Made by a program: the position numbers and the translations under genes
In this document: positions 1 through 8,821 of the stretch, piece by piece
Position numbering within the stretch: position 1 is the first letter of the stretch
Layout of the letters: each line of letters opens with the position of its first letter
Source: Alteromonas sp. V450
Lineage (GTDB): Bacteria; Pseudomonadota; Gammaproteobacteria; Enterobacterales; Alteromonadaceae
Assembly (NCBI RefSeq): GCF_001885075.1
Contig: NZ_MODU01000004.1
Coordinates: forward strand, 2,790,001 to 2,854,000
Direction of reading: 5' to 3'
DNA length: 64,000 nt
Notes under the pieces: model-generated
Databases searched by the model: none
The model's input: the letters and a program-made list of their open reading frames with translations, nothing else
Told to the model about the DNA's origin: nothing

Positions 1-540
1 GTGCTTGTCGTAGTCAAAAATATAAATATTGTTATCGCCAATTACCCGCGCCCATTGGTCCACCAGCATCGTCATTCTTACATTTTGTAATTCACGTGCA
101 CTGTACTGCGCAAGCGTTTCTCCTGGTTTCATACCCCACTTTACTTTTATTGCCTGTAAGTAAGACGATATAAGGTAGTCAACATAGTTGCGAATAGAAA
201 CCACCACTTTTACCTGTACGTTGTGACTACGGATCGTTTCTAACATTTGGCGTATATGAGGGGCAGACGAACGAATAAGGAACTCGCTCGACACTAATAC
301 ATTTTTTTGAGTACCTTTCGCAAACTCAATAAGTTTCAACACATTGTTGCTACAGGTGTGCGGATTAAATGTAGGGTGATTATCAGCAAAGCTGTTATGA
401 ACGTCTTTATCGTCTAAACCAATAGGGCTGTATATTAAATTAATACCACTGTCTTCGCTGACTAGATGTTTTTTAGCATAGCGTTGAATTGCTGTTGTGC
501 CCGTTTTGCCAATACCCGGGTGAAAAATGATTGTTGGCAT
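1..540 (-). CDS. Sulfotransferase-like protein (3' end outside window)
   Basis: Only the N-terminal 180 residues are present; the gene runs off the left edge. The protein opens with MPTIIFHPGIGKTGTTAIQ, where GIGKTGTT is a phosphosulfate-binding loop typical of PAPS-dependent sulfotransferases. A second element near residue 115 (VVVSIRNYVDYLISSY) fits the 3'-phosphate-binding segment of that family. The ATG lies 1 base after the stop of the upstream gene, and its GGAG ribosome site lies inside that gene's end, so the two are probably translationally coupled. As the last gene of a minus-strand glycan set it may sulfate a surface polysaccharide, which is inference. The acceptor cannot be predicted. 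Confidence 0.75.
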   Translation of the reverse strand, partial: MPTIIFHPGIGKTGTTAIQRYAKKHLVSEDSGINLIYSPIGLDDKDVHNSFADNHPTFNPHTCSNNVLKLIEFAKGTQKNVLVSSEFLIRSSAPHIRQMLETIRSHNVQVKVVVSIRNYVDYLISSYLQAIKVKWGMKPGETLAQYSARELQNVRMTMLVDQWARVIGDNNIYIFDYDKH

Positions 541-541
541 A

Positions 542-2458
542 TTATTCTCCGAAGAAGGGGTAACGCCCTACATTACTTATTAACGGGCCCCACTTTAGAA
601 TGTCTTGTTCGCTGTCTAACGCTGGTATGTCAAAACCTGCAATTTTCCATTTGTCCATTGGGTTTAAAATGTGCACGTTCTGCAGGCCAAAATCACCACA
701 AATTTGTGCATCTGAACGTACATTATCGCCAACATGTATAAACGACTTGCCTTCAGTTTCAGTTAGTGACTTGATGTGAGTCCACATTGTACCAGCGTCT
801 TTACGCTTTTTGATATCGGCGCTAACAAATAGCTTAAATGGAATAGCTATTCCAATTTTTCGAAGCATTTTTTCTATTTGTTGCCTGGTGTAGTAAATAT
901 CGGTAACAAACCAAATCTCGCGCTCCATTGCATGTAATTCATGAACAATTTTTACCATCTCGTCTTTCGGCATGGCCATCGCTAAATCGTAATGAAATTC
1001 TCGCTCGGCCAGCTTGGAGGCTTCACTTTCACTTATGTTAAGCGCATGAGAAAGTTGCGTATAGGCTTCGAAAATACTTACATCGCCTTCAAAGTTTTGT
1101 GCTTTGCGGCATTCCAATTCGGCATTATTGCGCATAGCTACAAAGGCCTCGGCCGACGTCACCACACCTTCTTTAACTAACGCCTTCCCTAGTTTCAATT
1201 TGGCGTAGTCTGGCGCGATGTATTGCCTGCGAAGAACTGTATCAAAAATATCAAACGACACGATGTCAAAGTTTTGCAAGTCCCCTAGTAACGATTCTGG
1301 AGATTTGTAGTAACTAGACGATATATACGTTTTGTCAGTGGTAAACTTGCCTTGAGGCGGATAATAAAAGAACTGTTTATAGCCTTGCTTTTCAGCCAAT
1401 AGCCCAAGTACTCGCTCAAGCGCGTGTAACCAGCTGCCATCATTTGGCAATGGCTCTGCAGGAAAGTCCTCGTAGGTGTACTCTTCACTCAATAATGGCG
1501 CCAACGCTTTGGGCCTGGCCCAAAACATGCCACCAACAGGGTAGTTCAAGAAGTTGTCGGAGATATCTAAACCCCAGTTATCCACAAACGGTTGAGCAAA
1601 GGGCTTATTGCATGTCCAATGGTTAACCCACGCCGGCATCATCCAAAACGAGGTTGGATAGTAAATACCAAGCGCTTCGTTATCGTTAAACAACCGCAGC
1701 ACCGATTTAACAACATGCTTATCTTTCAGCAAAAAGTTATTCAGATAATCAAACCACTGTGTTTGCTCTCTTCCGCTATACAGTGACTTTTTAGAATGCA
1801 AATGACACATTAAATCGTAATTAAGCAATTCTTTACCAAAGTGCACCAAAAACGGGCCGAAGTTACGTCCTCTGTTTTCACTTACTACAGTAAAAACATT
1901 ATTCACTTTACGTAGTTTTTTAAACGTTTGGGCCGCAGCCTTTTCTATACTAGGTGACGCAGCCGTAACAAATACATCGATATTCGTAGGAAATTGGCTA
2001 AGCGTTGCCGCAAACTTTTTCACAAAGTCGGGATAAAAGATATGCAGCACTATGGCTATTTTTTGTTGCTTCCATGTAGCAGAGTCTTTTGCTAAAAGCT
2101 CACTTGCAGGTAGCCATCGGCTTATTACCCCAGACGACGCCCGCCCCTCATGGCGGCCATGATACATGTAGTGCGTTAAAGGCGCTTCCCCTTGAAGGTA
2201 TATGTCAACGTTTGATCTTAGATAATACTCGGTATCAAACTGCGCCGATGGGTTAACGTTCGAAGATGTCGATTTGCTTTGGTAGTCTTTAAACGCCGCG
2301 AGTTCGTGGGGAAACTGGCCGTAGTGCTCTTTATACCAGCTGTAGTCGAATATCCCTTCAGCTTTTGCATGTTTGAACGCTTTTGCAACAGACGGCTGAA
2401 GACGCTTTTCAACAGTTTGCTGAGTGCTTCTGACAATTTTTCTTAATGTGTTCTTCAT
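542..2458 (-). CDS. RgpF-type rhamnan synthesis domain fused to HAD-like hydrolase domain
   Basis: This 638-residue cytoplasmic protein has two parts. Residues about 100-370 resemble the rhamnan synthesis protein F (RgpF) family, with IAIVLHIFYPDF, ENRGRNFGPFLVHF and YPVGGMFWARP as landmarks. Residues about 395-600 form a HAD-superfamily domain: motif I is FDIVSFDIFDTVLRR, a middle segment is IWFVTDIYYT and the late acidic motif is HVGDNVRSDAQ. An in-frame TTG at 2470 would add four residues, but the ATG at 2458 starts 1 base after the upstream stop and is preferred. RgpF proteins act in polysaccharide assembly. The HAD part may be a phosphatase, which is inference. The upstream gene carries the partner half usually fused to this kind of HAD domain. 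Confidence 0.75.
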   Translation of the reverse strand: MKNTLRKIVRSTQQTVEKRLQPSVAKAFKHAKAEGIFDYSWYKEHYGQFPHELAAFKDYQSKSTSSNVNPSAQFDTEYYLRSNVDIYLQGEAPLTHYMYHGRHEGRASSGVISRWLPASELLAKDSATWKQQKIAIVLHIFYPDFVKKFAATLSQFPTNIDVFVTAASPSIEKAAAQTFKKLRKVNNVFTVVSENRGRNFGPFLVHFGKELLNYDLMCHLHSKKSLYSGREQTQWFDYLNNFLLKDKHVVKSVLRLFNDNEALGIYYPTSFWMMPAWVNHWTCNKPFAQPFVDNWGLDISDNFLNYPVGGMFWARPKALAPLLSEEYTYEDFPAEPLPNDGSWLHALERVLGLLAEKQGYKQFFYYPPQGKFTTDKTYISSSYYKSPESLLGDLQNFDIVSFDIFDTVLRRQYIAPDYAKLKLGKALVKEGVVTSAEAFVAMRNNAELECRKAQNFEGDVSIFEAYTQLSHALNISESEASKLAEREFHYDLAMAMPKDEMVKIVHELHAMEREIWFVTDIYYTRQQIEKMLRKIGIAIPFKLFVSADIKKRKDAGTMWTHIKSLTETEGKSFIHVGDNVRSDAQICGDFGLQNVHILNPMDKWKIAGFDIPALDSEQDILKWGPLISNVGRYPFFGE

Positions 2459-2459
2459 A

Positions 2460-3503
2460 CTACAGCCCAAAAAAGCTTAAAGGGTTAACATTGCCTTCGC
2501 CCGATATTGCATCGTCAAAAACAAAAAGAGGCCAACTGGCTCGCGGCAGTAAGTTGCGCTGTGTTACATAAGCGGCAAACAACGTTTCAATGTCGTTCAA
2601 AGAATAGTGGATGTGGTGATTGTGAGCATGTTCAACACACGACAACGCCCCGCTTAGCACCGTATCTAAGTCAGAGAAATTTTCCTGGGTATAGGTTTTC
2701 TTTCCATAGCAAAAATGAAACGTATTGGTGTTGCCGTCTTCAATAATATCGACAAACTGGCCGTTAGGTGCAGTAAGTAGGGCTTCTAAAAACATCGAAC
2801 GATCAAGAAGGGTGTAACCGCCCCCCATTTTAACATCGGTTTTAAATACGTGATCGATGTGCGCGTTATTTCCCCCTAGAGCAACGCTGCCGGTTTGGGT
2901 CGTAATCATGTAAATACCATGAACCTCTTTTTCAACCAGCAACGTTAATAGTTTTTGAATAGTACCTGAATAGCCAACATCTAAAACAACAGGGGTTACA
3001 TCGTGGTGGGCAAAACCTAAGGTATCTAAATAACGCAGGTATACGTCTCTTGTTGGTTTTACCAGCTCTCTAATTTTGTGTTGGCATGCTTTCAATATGC
3101 TACATACGTTGTTGTAATCATCGGGCAAAACCAGCGTTTTTTCTTGCTGTTCACCAGATACTAGCGTATCGATTTCTTGCTGTGAAAAAGCAAAACGAGC
3201 GTGAAGAAACTGTGCCAACGTACCACTGAAACCATGTTTAACGCTTAACGGCCATGACGCATCTACATCAGCCATAATTCTAAATAAGAATACGCGAGAC
3301 ACATTCAAATAAGCACTGGGCACGTTATTTGGCATTACGTGGTCGAATGCTTTTTCCAGTGCGTAACCTTCACGAGCCAAATGAAAAACTTTTTTATTTT
3401 CAGGAAGCTGTGACAATTTTTCACTTACTACACTTACATAACGCGATAATACTGGGCCAAGAAAATTATAGCCAAAATCGTACAAAGATATGTTTTTGAG
3501 CAT
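2460..3503 (-). CDS. COG5610-like protein lacking its HAD domain
   Basis: This 347-residue protein resembles the C-terminal half of COG5610 'predicted HAD hydrolase' proteins found in polysaccharide clusters. Recognisable elements are the start (YDFGYNFLGPVLSRYV), VFHLAREGYALEKAF near residue 42, and VVLDVGYSGTIQKLL near residue 170. No HAD motif I (DxDxT) is visible here; that domain sits at the C-terminus of the next gene downstream. No signal peptide or membrane segment is seen. It is probably cotranscribed with its neighbours, with 1 base to the next start. The biochemical role of this domain is not established, so function is left open. Confidence 0.6.
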   Translation of the reverse strand: MLKNISLYDFGYNFLGPVLSRYVSVVSEKLSQLPENKKVFHLAREGYALEKAFDHVMPNNVPSAYLNVSRVFLFRIMADVDASWPLSVKHGFSGTLAQFLHARFAFSQQEIDTLVSGEQQEKTLVLPDDYNNVCSILKACQHKIRELVKPTRDVYLRYLDTLGFAHHDVTPVVLDVGYSGTIQKLLTLLVEKEVHGIYMITTQTGSVALGGNNAHIDHVFKTDVKMGGGYTLLDRSMFLEALLTAPNGQFVDIIEDGNTNTFHFCYGKKTYTQENFSDLDTVLSGALSCVEHAHNHHIHYSLNDIETLFAAYVTQRNLLPRASWPLFVFDDAISGEGNVNPLSFFGL

Positions 3504-3701
3504 ATTGGGTGTTGATAACTCTGAATTAAATATTGAGTTTGGTTGCTTTTAAAATACAAGCAACGCCGTATTTATTATTTTCGACATGGCGTGAACATTG
3601 AAGTGTCACAGTGTAACCATGACGCGCTAATTATTCCAACGCCAAAAACAAAGAAAGCTGCCTTGGAAATAAAAACGCTTAGGTTTAAGTAACTGAAGCG
3701 G

Positions 3702-4091
3702 CTATTTAACTTTTTTATCCGTATTAACCGCAGAGAAATTGCCTTGTACAATATTGCTCTGTTCAATGGTACTTTCTAGTATTGCCATGCGCTGAACTAA
3801 ACGATCTAACTTTGTATTTAGTCGTTGGCGCTCAATATCCATAAGCAAAATCTTGACCATTGCGGCACCTAAAGCTACAAGAACAGGAATTATAGGAGGG
3901 TAACCTATACCTAAATACCCGCCAATTACATCAACTATGCCTGGAAAAAAACCAACGAATAGAACCAGCAGAGCCAAGGCAAACCAACGTGCTGCCACCA
4001 GCGGAGAAATGTGATCTCGTCGTGTTAAAAACACAATGGTTAGGCTTAACACCGCGCCAATAAATGCCGCTATAAGATGCGCACTAGTCAA
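3702..4091 (-). CDS. DUF2304 small membrane protein
   Basis: A 129-residue protein with three likely membrane helices (residues about 4-22, 35-57 and 63-85) followed by a hydrophilic, partly coiled tail (DIERQRLNTKLDRLVQRMAILE). Size, topology and tail match the DUF2304 family, which is typically encoded beside a GT2 dolichol-phosphate-mannose-synthase-like transferase, as here. The start is a TTG at 4091 inside the 3' end of the GT2 gene, giving an 8-base overlap; no upstream ATG is available, so translational coupling is likely. It may anchor or assist the GT2 partner at the inner membrane (inference from pairing). Confidence 0.75.
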   Translation of the reverse strand: MTSAHLIAAFIGAVLSLTIVFLTRRDHISPLVAARWFALALLVLFVGFFPGIVDVIGGYLGIGYPPIIPVLVALGAAMVKILLMDIERQRLNTKLDRLVQRMAILESTIEQSNIVQGNFSAVNTDKKVK

Positions 4092-4818
4092 GTTCAGCTC
4101 CTGCCGTTAATTGTTTATGGTATTTATCCACTGCTTGTGGCCCTAACTTAGTCATACTTAAAATAAAGGTGTAAAGTAAATACTTAAACACCGCTAACCA
4201 AGAATGAAAAATGCGTGATATTCCATCTTCCCGTTGCTTCATGCAGACACTGACTTCACTACAACGCATTTTTAAGTGTTTCAGCATAAGTAATACACCC
4301 ACGTCTTGGTATTCAAACATGGTTGCTTGATACGATGCTAAAACTTGCATTGCAGGATGAGTATAAAGCCGTAAACCTGACGTAATATCCCTCACGTTCA
4401 CCCCTGAAAGCCGCTTGAACAAGCGCCAAGCAATGTGACGCCCTAAACTACCGCGAGACGTACATGCCCCAATGGTGCAATGATTTTCCAACGGTGCATT
4501 TTCAAGCAAAGTAACCAAAGAATGTGCGGGGTGTTGCCCATCTGCGTCACAGGTAATAACACGCTCGTAACCTTTTTTTAGGGCATAGCGTATGCCCGTT
4601 TGCGTTGCTCGCCATGCCCCCAAATTAATAGCATGTGACAATACACAAGCACCTAGCCCCCGCGCTATTTGAGCGGTGTTATCTGTACTGGCATCGTCAA
4701 CAACAATAACCGTGCACTTAAAATGCTCGGTTATATCGCTAAGCACACTTGCTATCGAACCACTTTCGTTCATGGCCGGTATTATGATGGCAAGTTTGTT
4801 ATCAGTTACAGTAGTCAT
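4084..4818 (-). CDS. GT2 family glycosyltransferase (DPM1/GtrB-like)
   Basis: This 244-residue protein has the GT-A fold landmarks of family 2 transferases: LAIIIPAMNESGSIASVL at the N-terminus, VIVVDDASTDNTAQIA around residues 35-50, and the metal-binding CDADGQHP near residue 90. QREDGISRI near residue 195 resembles the segment seen in polyprenyl-phosphate-sugar synthases. It lacks the C-terminal membrane helices of larger GtrB proteins, which the overlapping DUF2304 gene may supply. A likely role is transfer of a nucleotide-activated sugar to a lipid carrier for glycan assembly on the cytoplasmic face. The donor sugar cannot be told from sequence. Confidence 0.8.
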   Translation of the reverse strand: MTTVTDNKLAIIIPAMNESGSIASVLSDITEHFKCTVIVVDDASTDNTAQIARGLGACVLSHAINLGAWRATQTGIRYALKKGYERVITCDADGQHPAHSLVTLLENAPLENHCTIGACTSRGSLGRHIAWRLFKRLSGVNVRDITSGLRLYTHPAMQVLASYQATMFEYQDVGVLLMLKHLKMRCSEVSVCMKQREDGISRIFHSWLAVFKYLLYTFILSMTKLGPQAVDKYHKQLTAGAELD

Positions 4819-4850
4819 AGGCTTATGGTAACGTTATAACCAATAAATTA

Positions 4851-6002
4851 CTATTGCGACGCATTGGCAACTGCCTCGTAAAGTCTGCGCGTGGCTTCTT
4901 CCACACGATGTACGGTAAATTCGCTTAAGAAACGCCGCCTTCCATTTTCACCCAACCTTTCGCACAGCGGCCTATCGTTGGTTAACTCATTAAGCGCATT
5001 AGCTAACGCGCTAACATCGGCATGCTTGACCACTAGCCCTGTTTTATTGTGTATTACCACGTTACTCATGCCCGACCCTGGTACATCAGTACAAATGCAA
5101 GGCTTAGCCGCTCTCATGGCCTCTAAAAGAACTAGTCCAAATGCTTCTGTTCGCTCAATAGAGGAAAGCACCAGAAATGCACAATGGGAAATTAGCTCGT
5201 TAAGCGTTGCGTCGTCTACTTGCCCAAGAAAACGAACGCGATGGGTTAACCCGGCCTGCATAGCTTGCTTTTGCAGTTTATCGCGCAATTCACCATCGCC
5301 TACTATATTCAACTGTAAGGGTATATTGGGTAAGGCTGCCATGGCGTTTAACAAATACTCATGCCCTTTATAATAAGTTAACCTGCCTATACACAACGCG
5401 TTTATTGTAGACGGCATTGATGTATTGCAGTCTGCCTGGTGCTGGTTTTCCGCATCAATTAAACCTAACGGAATAACCACACACTTGTGCTTAAACGCTG
5501 ATAACGGCGCGCTGCTGCCCAAATAGTTTTCAGAGGTGACAATTATTCTGCTGGCGCGCTTCAGTAGCGCTCGCTCGAAAAATTGGTAAAAAGGATACAA
5601 ACATTTAATGGCCCAATGCGGTTTTTCGCCTATCACATCACTGTGCCAATGAAGAATTAACGGGGTGTGTTTCGCGGTTTTCATAAACAATAAAAGAAAG
5701 CACGTTACGTTGGGTAAATGCGCATGCAAAACGTTAGGGTTAGTTTCTTTTATGGCGGTTCGCAAATGCCAAAATGCCATTAAGGCAATAGGTACAAACA
5801 GCAGTTTAGCAACAATTGGCGTACGGTAGATAAGTGCACCTTTACGCTGCTCCTTTACAAATGGCATGCCTTTTTCGTGCTGATGGACAAATACTGAAAC
5901 CGCTAAACCTGCTTTCACTTGAGCATCAATCAATGCCAGCATCATATTTTCTATTCCTCCCTTAAACGGGGCGAAATATTTCCCTATGTGCATTACACGC
6001 AT
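4851..6002 (-). CDS. GT4 family glycosyltransferase
   Basis: A 383-residue retaining glycosyltransferase with a GT-B fold. The N-terminal domain starts MRVMHIGKYFAPFKGGIENM, whose glycine-rich loop is typical of the family. The C-terminal donor-binding domain begins near residue 200 (ALCIGRLTYYKGHEYLL) and holds the E-x7-E signature in ERTEAFGLVLLEAM near residues 285-298. It is the first gene of the minus-strand set, divergent from manC across a 522-base gap, and probably shares transcription with the downstream GT2 gene (32-base gap). It most likely adds a sugar such as mannose, rhamnose or fucose to the growing glycan, but donor and acceptor are unassigned. Confidence 0.85.
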   Translation of the reverse strand: MRVMHIGKYFAPFKGGIENMMLALIDAQVKAGLAVSVFVHQHEKGMPFVKEQRKGALIYRTPIVAKLLFVPIALMAFWHLRTAIKETNPNVLHAHLPNVTCFLLLFMKTAKHTPLILHWHSDVIGEKPHWAIKCLYPFYQFFERALLKRASRIIVTSENYLGSSAPLSAFKHKCVVIPLGLIDAENQHQADCNTSMPSTINALCIGRLTYYKGHEYLLNAMAALPNIPLQLNIVGDGELRDKLQKQAMQAGLTHRVRFLGQVDDATLNELISHCAFLVLSSIERTEAFGLVLLEAMRAAKPCICTDVPGSGMSNVVIHNKTGLVVKHADVSALANALNELTNDRPLCERLGENGRRRFLSEFTVHRVEEATRRLYEAVANASQ

Positions 6003-6524
6003 TACCTATCACTCAACTCGCTGTAAAATGAAAAACGTATTGTGACCGATTAATCGAATTACGCAACTACTTGAAAGCACGCAACGCGCTTATGCATTCG
6101 TTTTATTTCTTAGCGCATTATTGGGAATGCCCAATGGAAAGTGTTACGATTGCAGCGCAACTTTTTTGGTGTGACTACCAATTTTCGGTTTACATCTACC
6201 TAGTTTAATTTAACACTTACATGCACAGTGCCTGCGGCGTTGCGCTTACTTTTTAGAAAAAATAAAATTAAAAGCAGAGTGGTTATACGGACCAAAAGCC
6301 ACGAGTTAACAAAGCTGTGACTACTTACATGGAATCAATACTACCTAGCAGTAAAAGAACCTGCATATTCAGCAGTTTCATATCGCGCTGCCACACCATA
6401 TTTCGTCTGTTCATCAGGCGCAATCACGCTTGCACTTTTGTAAAGTTATCTGCTGAGGGGGTGCCGGTGCACTTTATTGGCGTAACCCACAATTACAACA
6501 TTATCGTTAATAAGGCTATTTGAT
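6003..6524. other. Divergent intergenic region between polysaccharide gene sets
   Basis: This 522-base gap separates the minus-strand GT4 gene from plus-strand manC and must hold promoters for both directions. It is AT-rich toward 6120-6300. A 68-codon open frame at 6317-6523 has no recognisable product or convincing ribosome site and was not called. I searched by eye for the JUMPstart/ops element that often precedes polysaccharide operons and saw no good match. Confidence 0.5.
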
Positions 6525-7928
6525 ATGACGTCGAAGGTTTATCCGGTTATTTTGTCTGGCGGTTCTGGTACAAGACTATGGCCTTTATCAAGAAAGCATT
6601 ACCCGAAGCAGTTTTTAAAACTCACCAGCAACAATACAATGGTGCAAGAAACTGCTCTTCGCGTTACGCAATTTGAAAAGCCTATTGCCGTTTGCAACGA
6701 GTCGCATCGCTTTATTATTGCCGAACAGCTTCGCGAAGTTGGTCAAGATGCAGAGGCTATAATTATTGAGCCAATTGCACGAAACACCGCCCCAGCTATT
6801 GCTTTAGCGGCATTTTCTGCCATTGAAAAAGACAAAGAAGCCGTACTGATAGTATTACCAGCTGACCACGTTATTGAAGACGAAGCGCAGTTTAACACCG
6901 CTATTGAACAGGCAATAGATTCTGCAAAAAGCGGAGCCTTGGTAACCTTTGGCATTATTCCAACGAAACCCGAAACGGGGTATGGATATATTCATGCTCA
7001 ATCTAAAACCGATATTTCTGAAGTACTGAGGTTTGTTGAAAAGCCCAATGAAACCATAGCAAAAGAATACGTAGACAGTGGCGACTATTTCTGGAATAGC
7101 GGTATGTTTGTGTTTAGAGCTGACAGCTACTTGAATGAACTAAAGCTTTATCATGAAAATGTTTACAAAAGCGCGCTAAAGGCATTTGAAAACAGCATTA
7201 AAGATTTAGATTTTGTAAGAGTTGCAAAAGAAGATTTTGAGCAATGCGCCGATATCTCGATCGACTACGCCGTAATGGAAAACACCAAAAAAGCACTCGT
7301 GCTACCCATTTCTGTAGGTTGGAGTGACGTTGGATCTTTTTCTTCATTGTGGGAAGTGCTAGATAAAGATGATGACGGCAATGTTTCACTAGGTGATGTA
7401 AGAAATATCGACTCGAAAAACTGTCTAGTTCAGTCTGAAAATCAATTTGTTGCCACTATTGGTGTTGAAGATTTAGTGGTTATTGGTACGAAAGACTCTA
7501 TTCTAGTCACTAAAAAAGACCGCGTGCAGGATGTAAAGGAAGTAGTGAACTACCTGAAGAATACAGATCGCACAGAGCACCTTTTACACAGAGAAGTAAG
7601 ACGCCCTTGGGGAAAATATGACTCTGTTGATAGCGGTGACAGGTATCAAGTAAAACGAATTACAGTGAAACCTGGCATGTCACTAAGCAAGCAAATGCAC
7701 CATCATCGTGCAGAGCATTGGATTGTCGTGTCTGGTAGTGCGTTAGTGGAGGTAAACAATGAAGAAACGTTGTTATCGGAAAACCAATCTATCTATATTC
7801 CACTAGGTGCAACACACCGTTTGAGCAACCCCGGCCGAATAGACTTAGAACTGATTGAAGTACAAAGCGGTAGTTATTTGGGTGAAGATGACATAGTGCG
7901 ATTTGAAGATGTTTTTGGCCGCTGCTAG
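6525..7928 (+). CDS. manC: Mannose-1-phosphate guanylyltransferase / mannose-6-phosphate isomerase
   Basis: A 467-residue bifunctional enzyme making GDP-mannose from mannose-1-phosphate and GTP, usually also interconverting fructose-6-P and mannose-6-P. The nucleotidyltransferase part opens with PVILSGGSGTRLWPLSRKHY and carries the FVEKP motif near residue 170. The C-terminal cupin-type isomerase part shows RPWGKYDSVD, the QVKRITVKPGMSLSKQMHHH metal site near residues 382-400, and HWIVVSGSA. Length matches the AlgA/CpsB/ManC family. It supplies GDP-mannose for the Gmd, Rmd-like and Fcl enzymes in this window. No ManB phosphomannomutase is encoded nearby, so that step must come from elsewhere. 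It leads the plus-strand set, with about 110 bases to the transporter. Confidence 0.95.
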   Translation: MTSKVYPVILSGGSGTRLWPLSRKHYPKQFLKLTSNNTMVQETALRVTQFEKPIAVCNESHRFIIAEQLREVGQDAEAIIIEPIARNTAPAIALAAFSAIEKDKEAVLIVLPADHVIEDEAQFNTAIEQAIDSAKSGALVTFGIIPTKPETGYGYIHAQSKTDISEVLRFVEKPNETIAKEYVDSGDYFWNSGMFVFRADSYLNELKLYHENVYKSALKAFENSIKDLDFVRVAKEDFEQCADISIDYAVMENTKKALVLPISVGWSDVGSFSSLWEVLDKDDDGNVSLGDVRNIDSKNCLVQSENQFVATIGVEDLVVIGTKDSILVTKKDRVQDVKEVVNYLKNTDRTEHLLHREVRRPWGKYDSVDSGDRYQVKRITVKPGMSLSKQMHHHRAEHWIVVSGSALVEVNNEETLLSENQSIYIPLGATHRLSNPGRIDLELIEVQSGSYLGEDDIVRFEDVFGRC

Positions 7929-8038
7929 CAAGTACAATTGCGTGTGACAAAAACAATGCGCATTATCTTTACACAAAACGAAATACAACAATCAAACACA
8001 ACGTCTGATTCACGCATTCTTATTCGAAACGAAAATTA

Positions 8039-8821
8039 ATGAACATTACCGTCTTTTCAGTGCAGTTTTGGAGTTTAGTTTGGCTTAAAGTGCTACTAAA
8101 CTTAAAATCTGAAGCTTCTAAAAGCTATTTAAATTACATTTGGTGGGTTTTGGAGCCTGCCATTTTTATTGCCGTTTACTATGTGGTTTTTGGTATTTTA
8201 CTCAATCAGGGCTCATCAGACTTTGTCGCGTTTTTGATTTGTGGAAATATACCCTTCCTGTGGTATTCAAGGACGGTGGGGAACTGTTCTAACGCCTTGT
8301 CAGACGGCGCTGGCTTAATGAACCAAATTAATATCCCCAAAATTTTTTTTCCAACTGTGGTTATATTACAAGATTTAGTAAAGACAATGGTTGTCTTTCT
8401 TCTAATGCTTATAGTAATGGTCATTATGGGCTTTCAACCCACTCTGGCATGGATTGGGCTACTTCCTGTAATTTTCACACAGCTGATATTCGTCTCAGGT
8501 ATTGCTATTATCTTTTGTTCGCTCATTCCTTTTTTGCCAGATCTTCGCTTTATTGTGAGCACATCATCAATTCTACTTATGTTCGGCTCTGGTGTTTTCT
8601 ATGATCCCATGACAATTCTTATTCCCGAGCACAGAGAAATTTTCTTTTTGAACCCTTTAGCAAACCTTATTCAATATTACAGAGATGTAATAATGCATAG
8701 TCAATTACCTGACTTAGCTGGCTTTTTAACGTCTTTTTTTATTAGCCTTGCTCTTTTATGTATTGCCATTGGTCTTCTCAAAAAGTTCGATCAGCGTTAC
8801 CCGAGGATTGTAATTCAGTGA
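8039..8821 (+). CDS. ABC-2 type polysaccharide exporter permease
   Basis: A 260-residue integral membrane protein with about six hydrophobic segments. It resembles ABC-2 permeases of the KpsM/Wzm/TagG group: the N-terminal amphipathic lead (LKVLLNLKSEASKSYLNYIW) is followed by a helix reading WVLEPAIFIAVYYVVFGILL, and a late segment NPLANLIQYYRDVIM is characteristic. Its stop overlaps the GTG start of the ATPase gene by four bases, so the two are coupled. Together they should flip a completed glycan across the inner membrane. Whether the product is capsule or O-antigen is undecided, since no Kps or Wza-type export proteins are nearby. Confidence 0.85.
   Translation: MNITVFSVQFWSLVWLKVLLNLKSEASKSYLNYIWWVLEPAIFIAVYYVVFGILLNQGSSDFVAFLICGNIPFLWYSRTVGNCSNALSDGAGLMNQINIPKIFFPTVVILQDLVKTMVVFLLMLIVMVIMGFQPTLAWIGLLPVIFTQLIFVSGIAIIFCSLIPFLPDLRFIVSTSSILLMFGSGVFYDPMTILIPEHREIFFLNPLANLIQYYRDVIMHSQLPDLAGFLTSFFISLALLCIAIGLLKKFDQRYPRIVIQ

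Noticed and set aside
6317..6523. 68-codon plus-strand frame before manC
   Set aside because: It has no clear ribosome site, no recognisable product and overlaps the expected promoter region.
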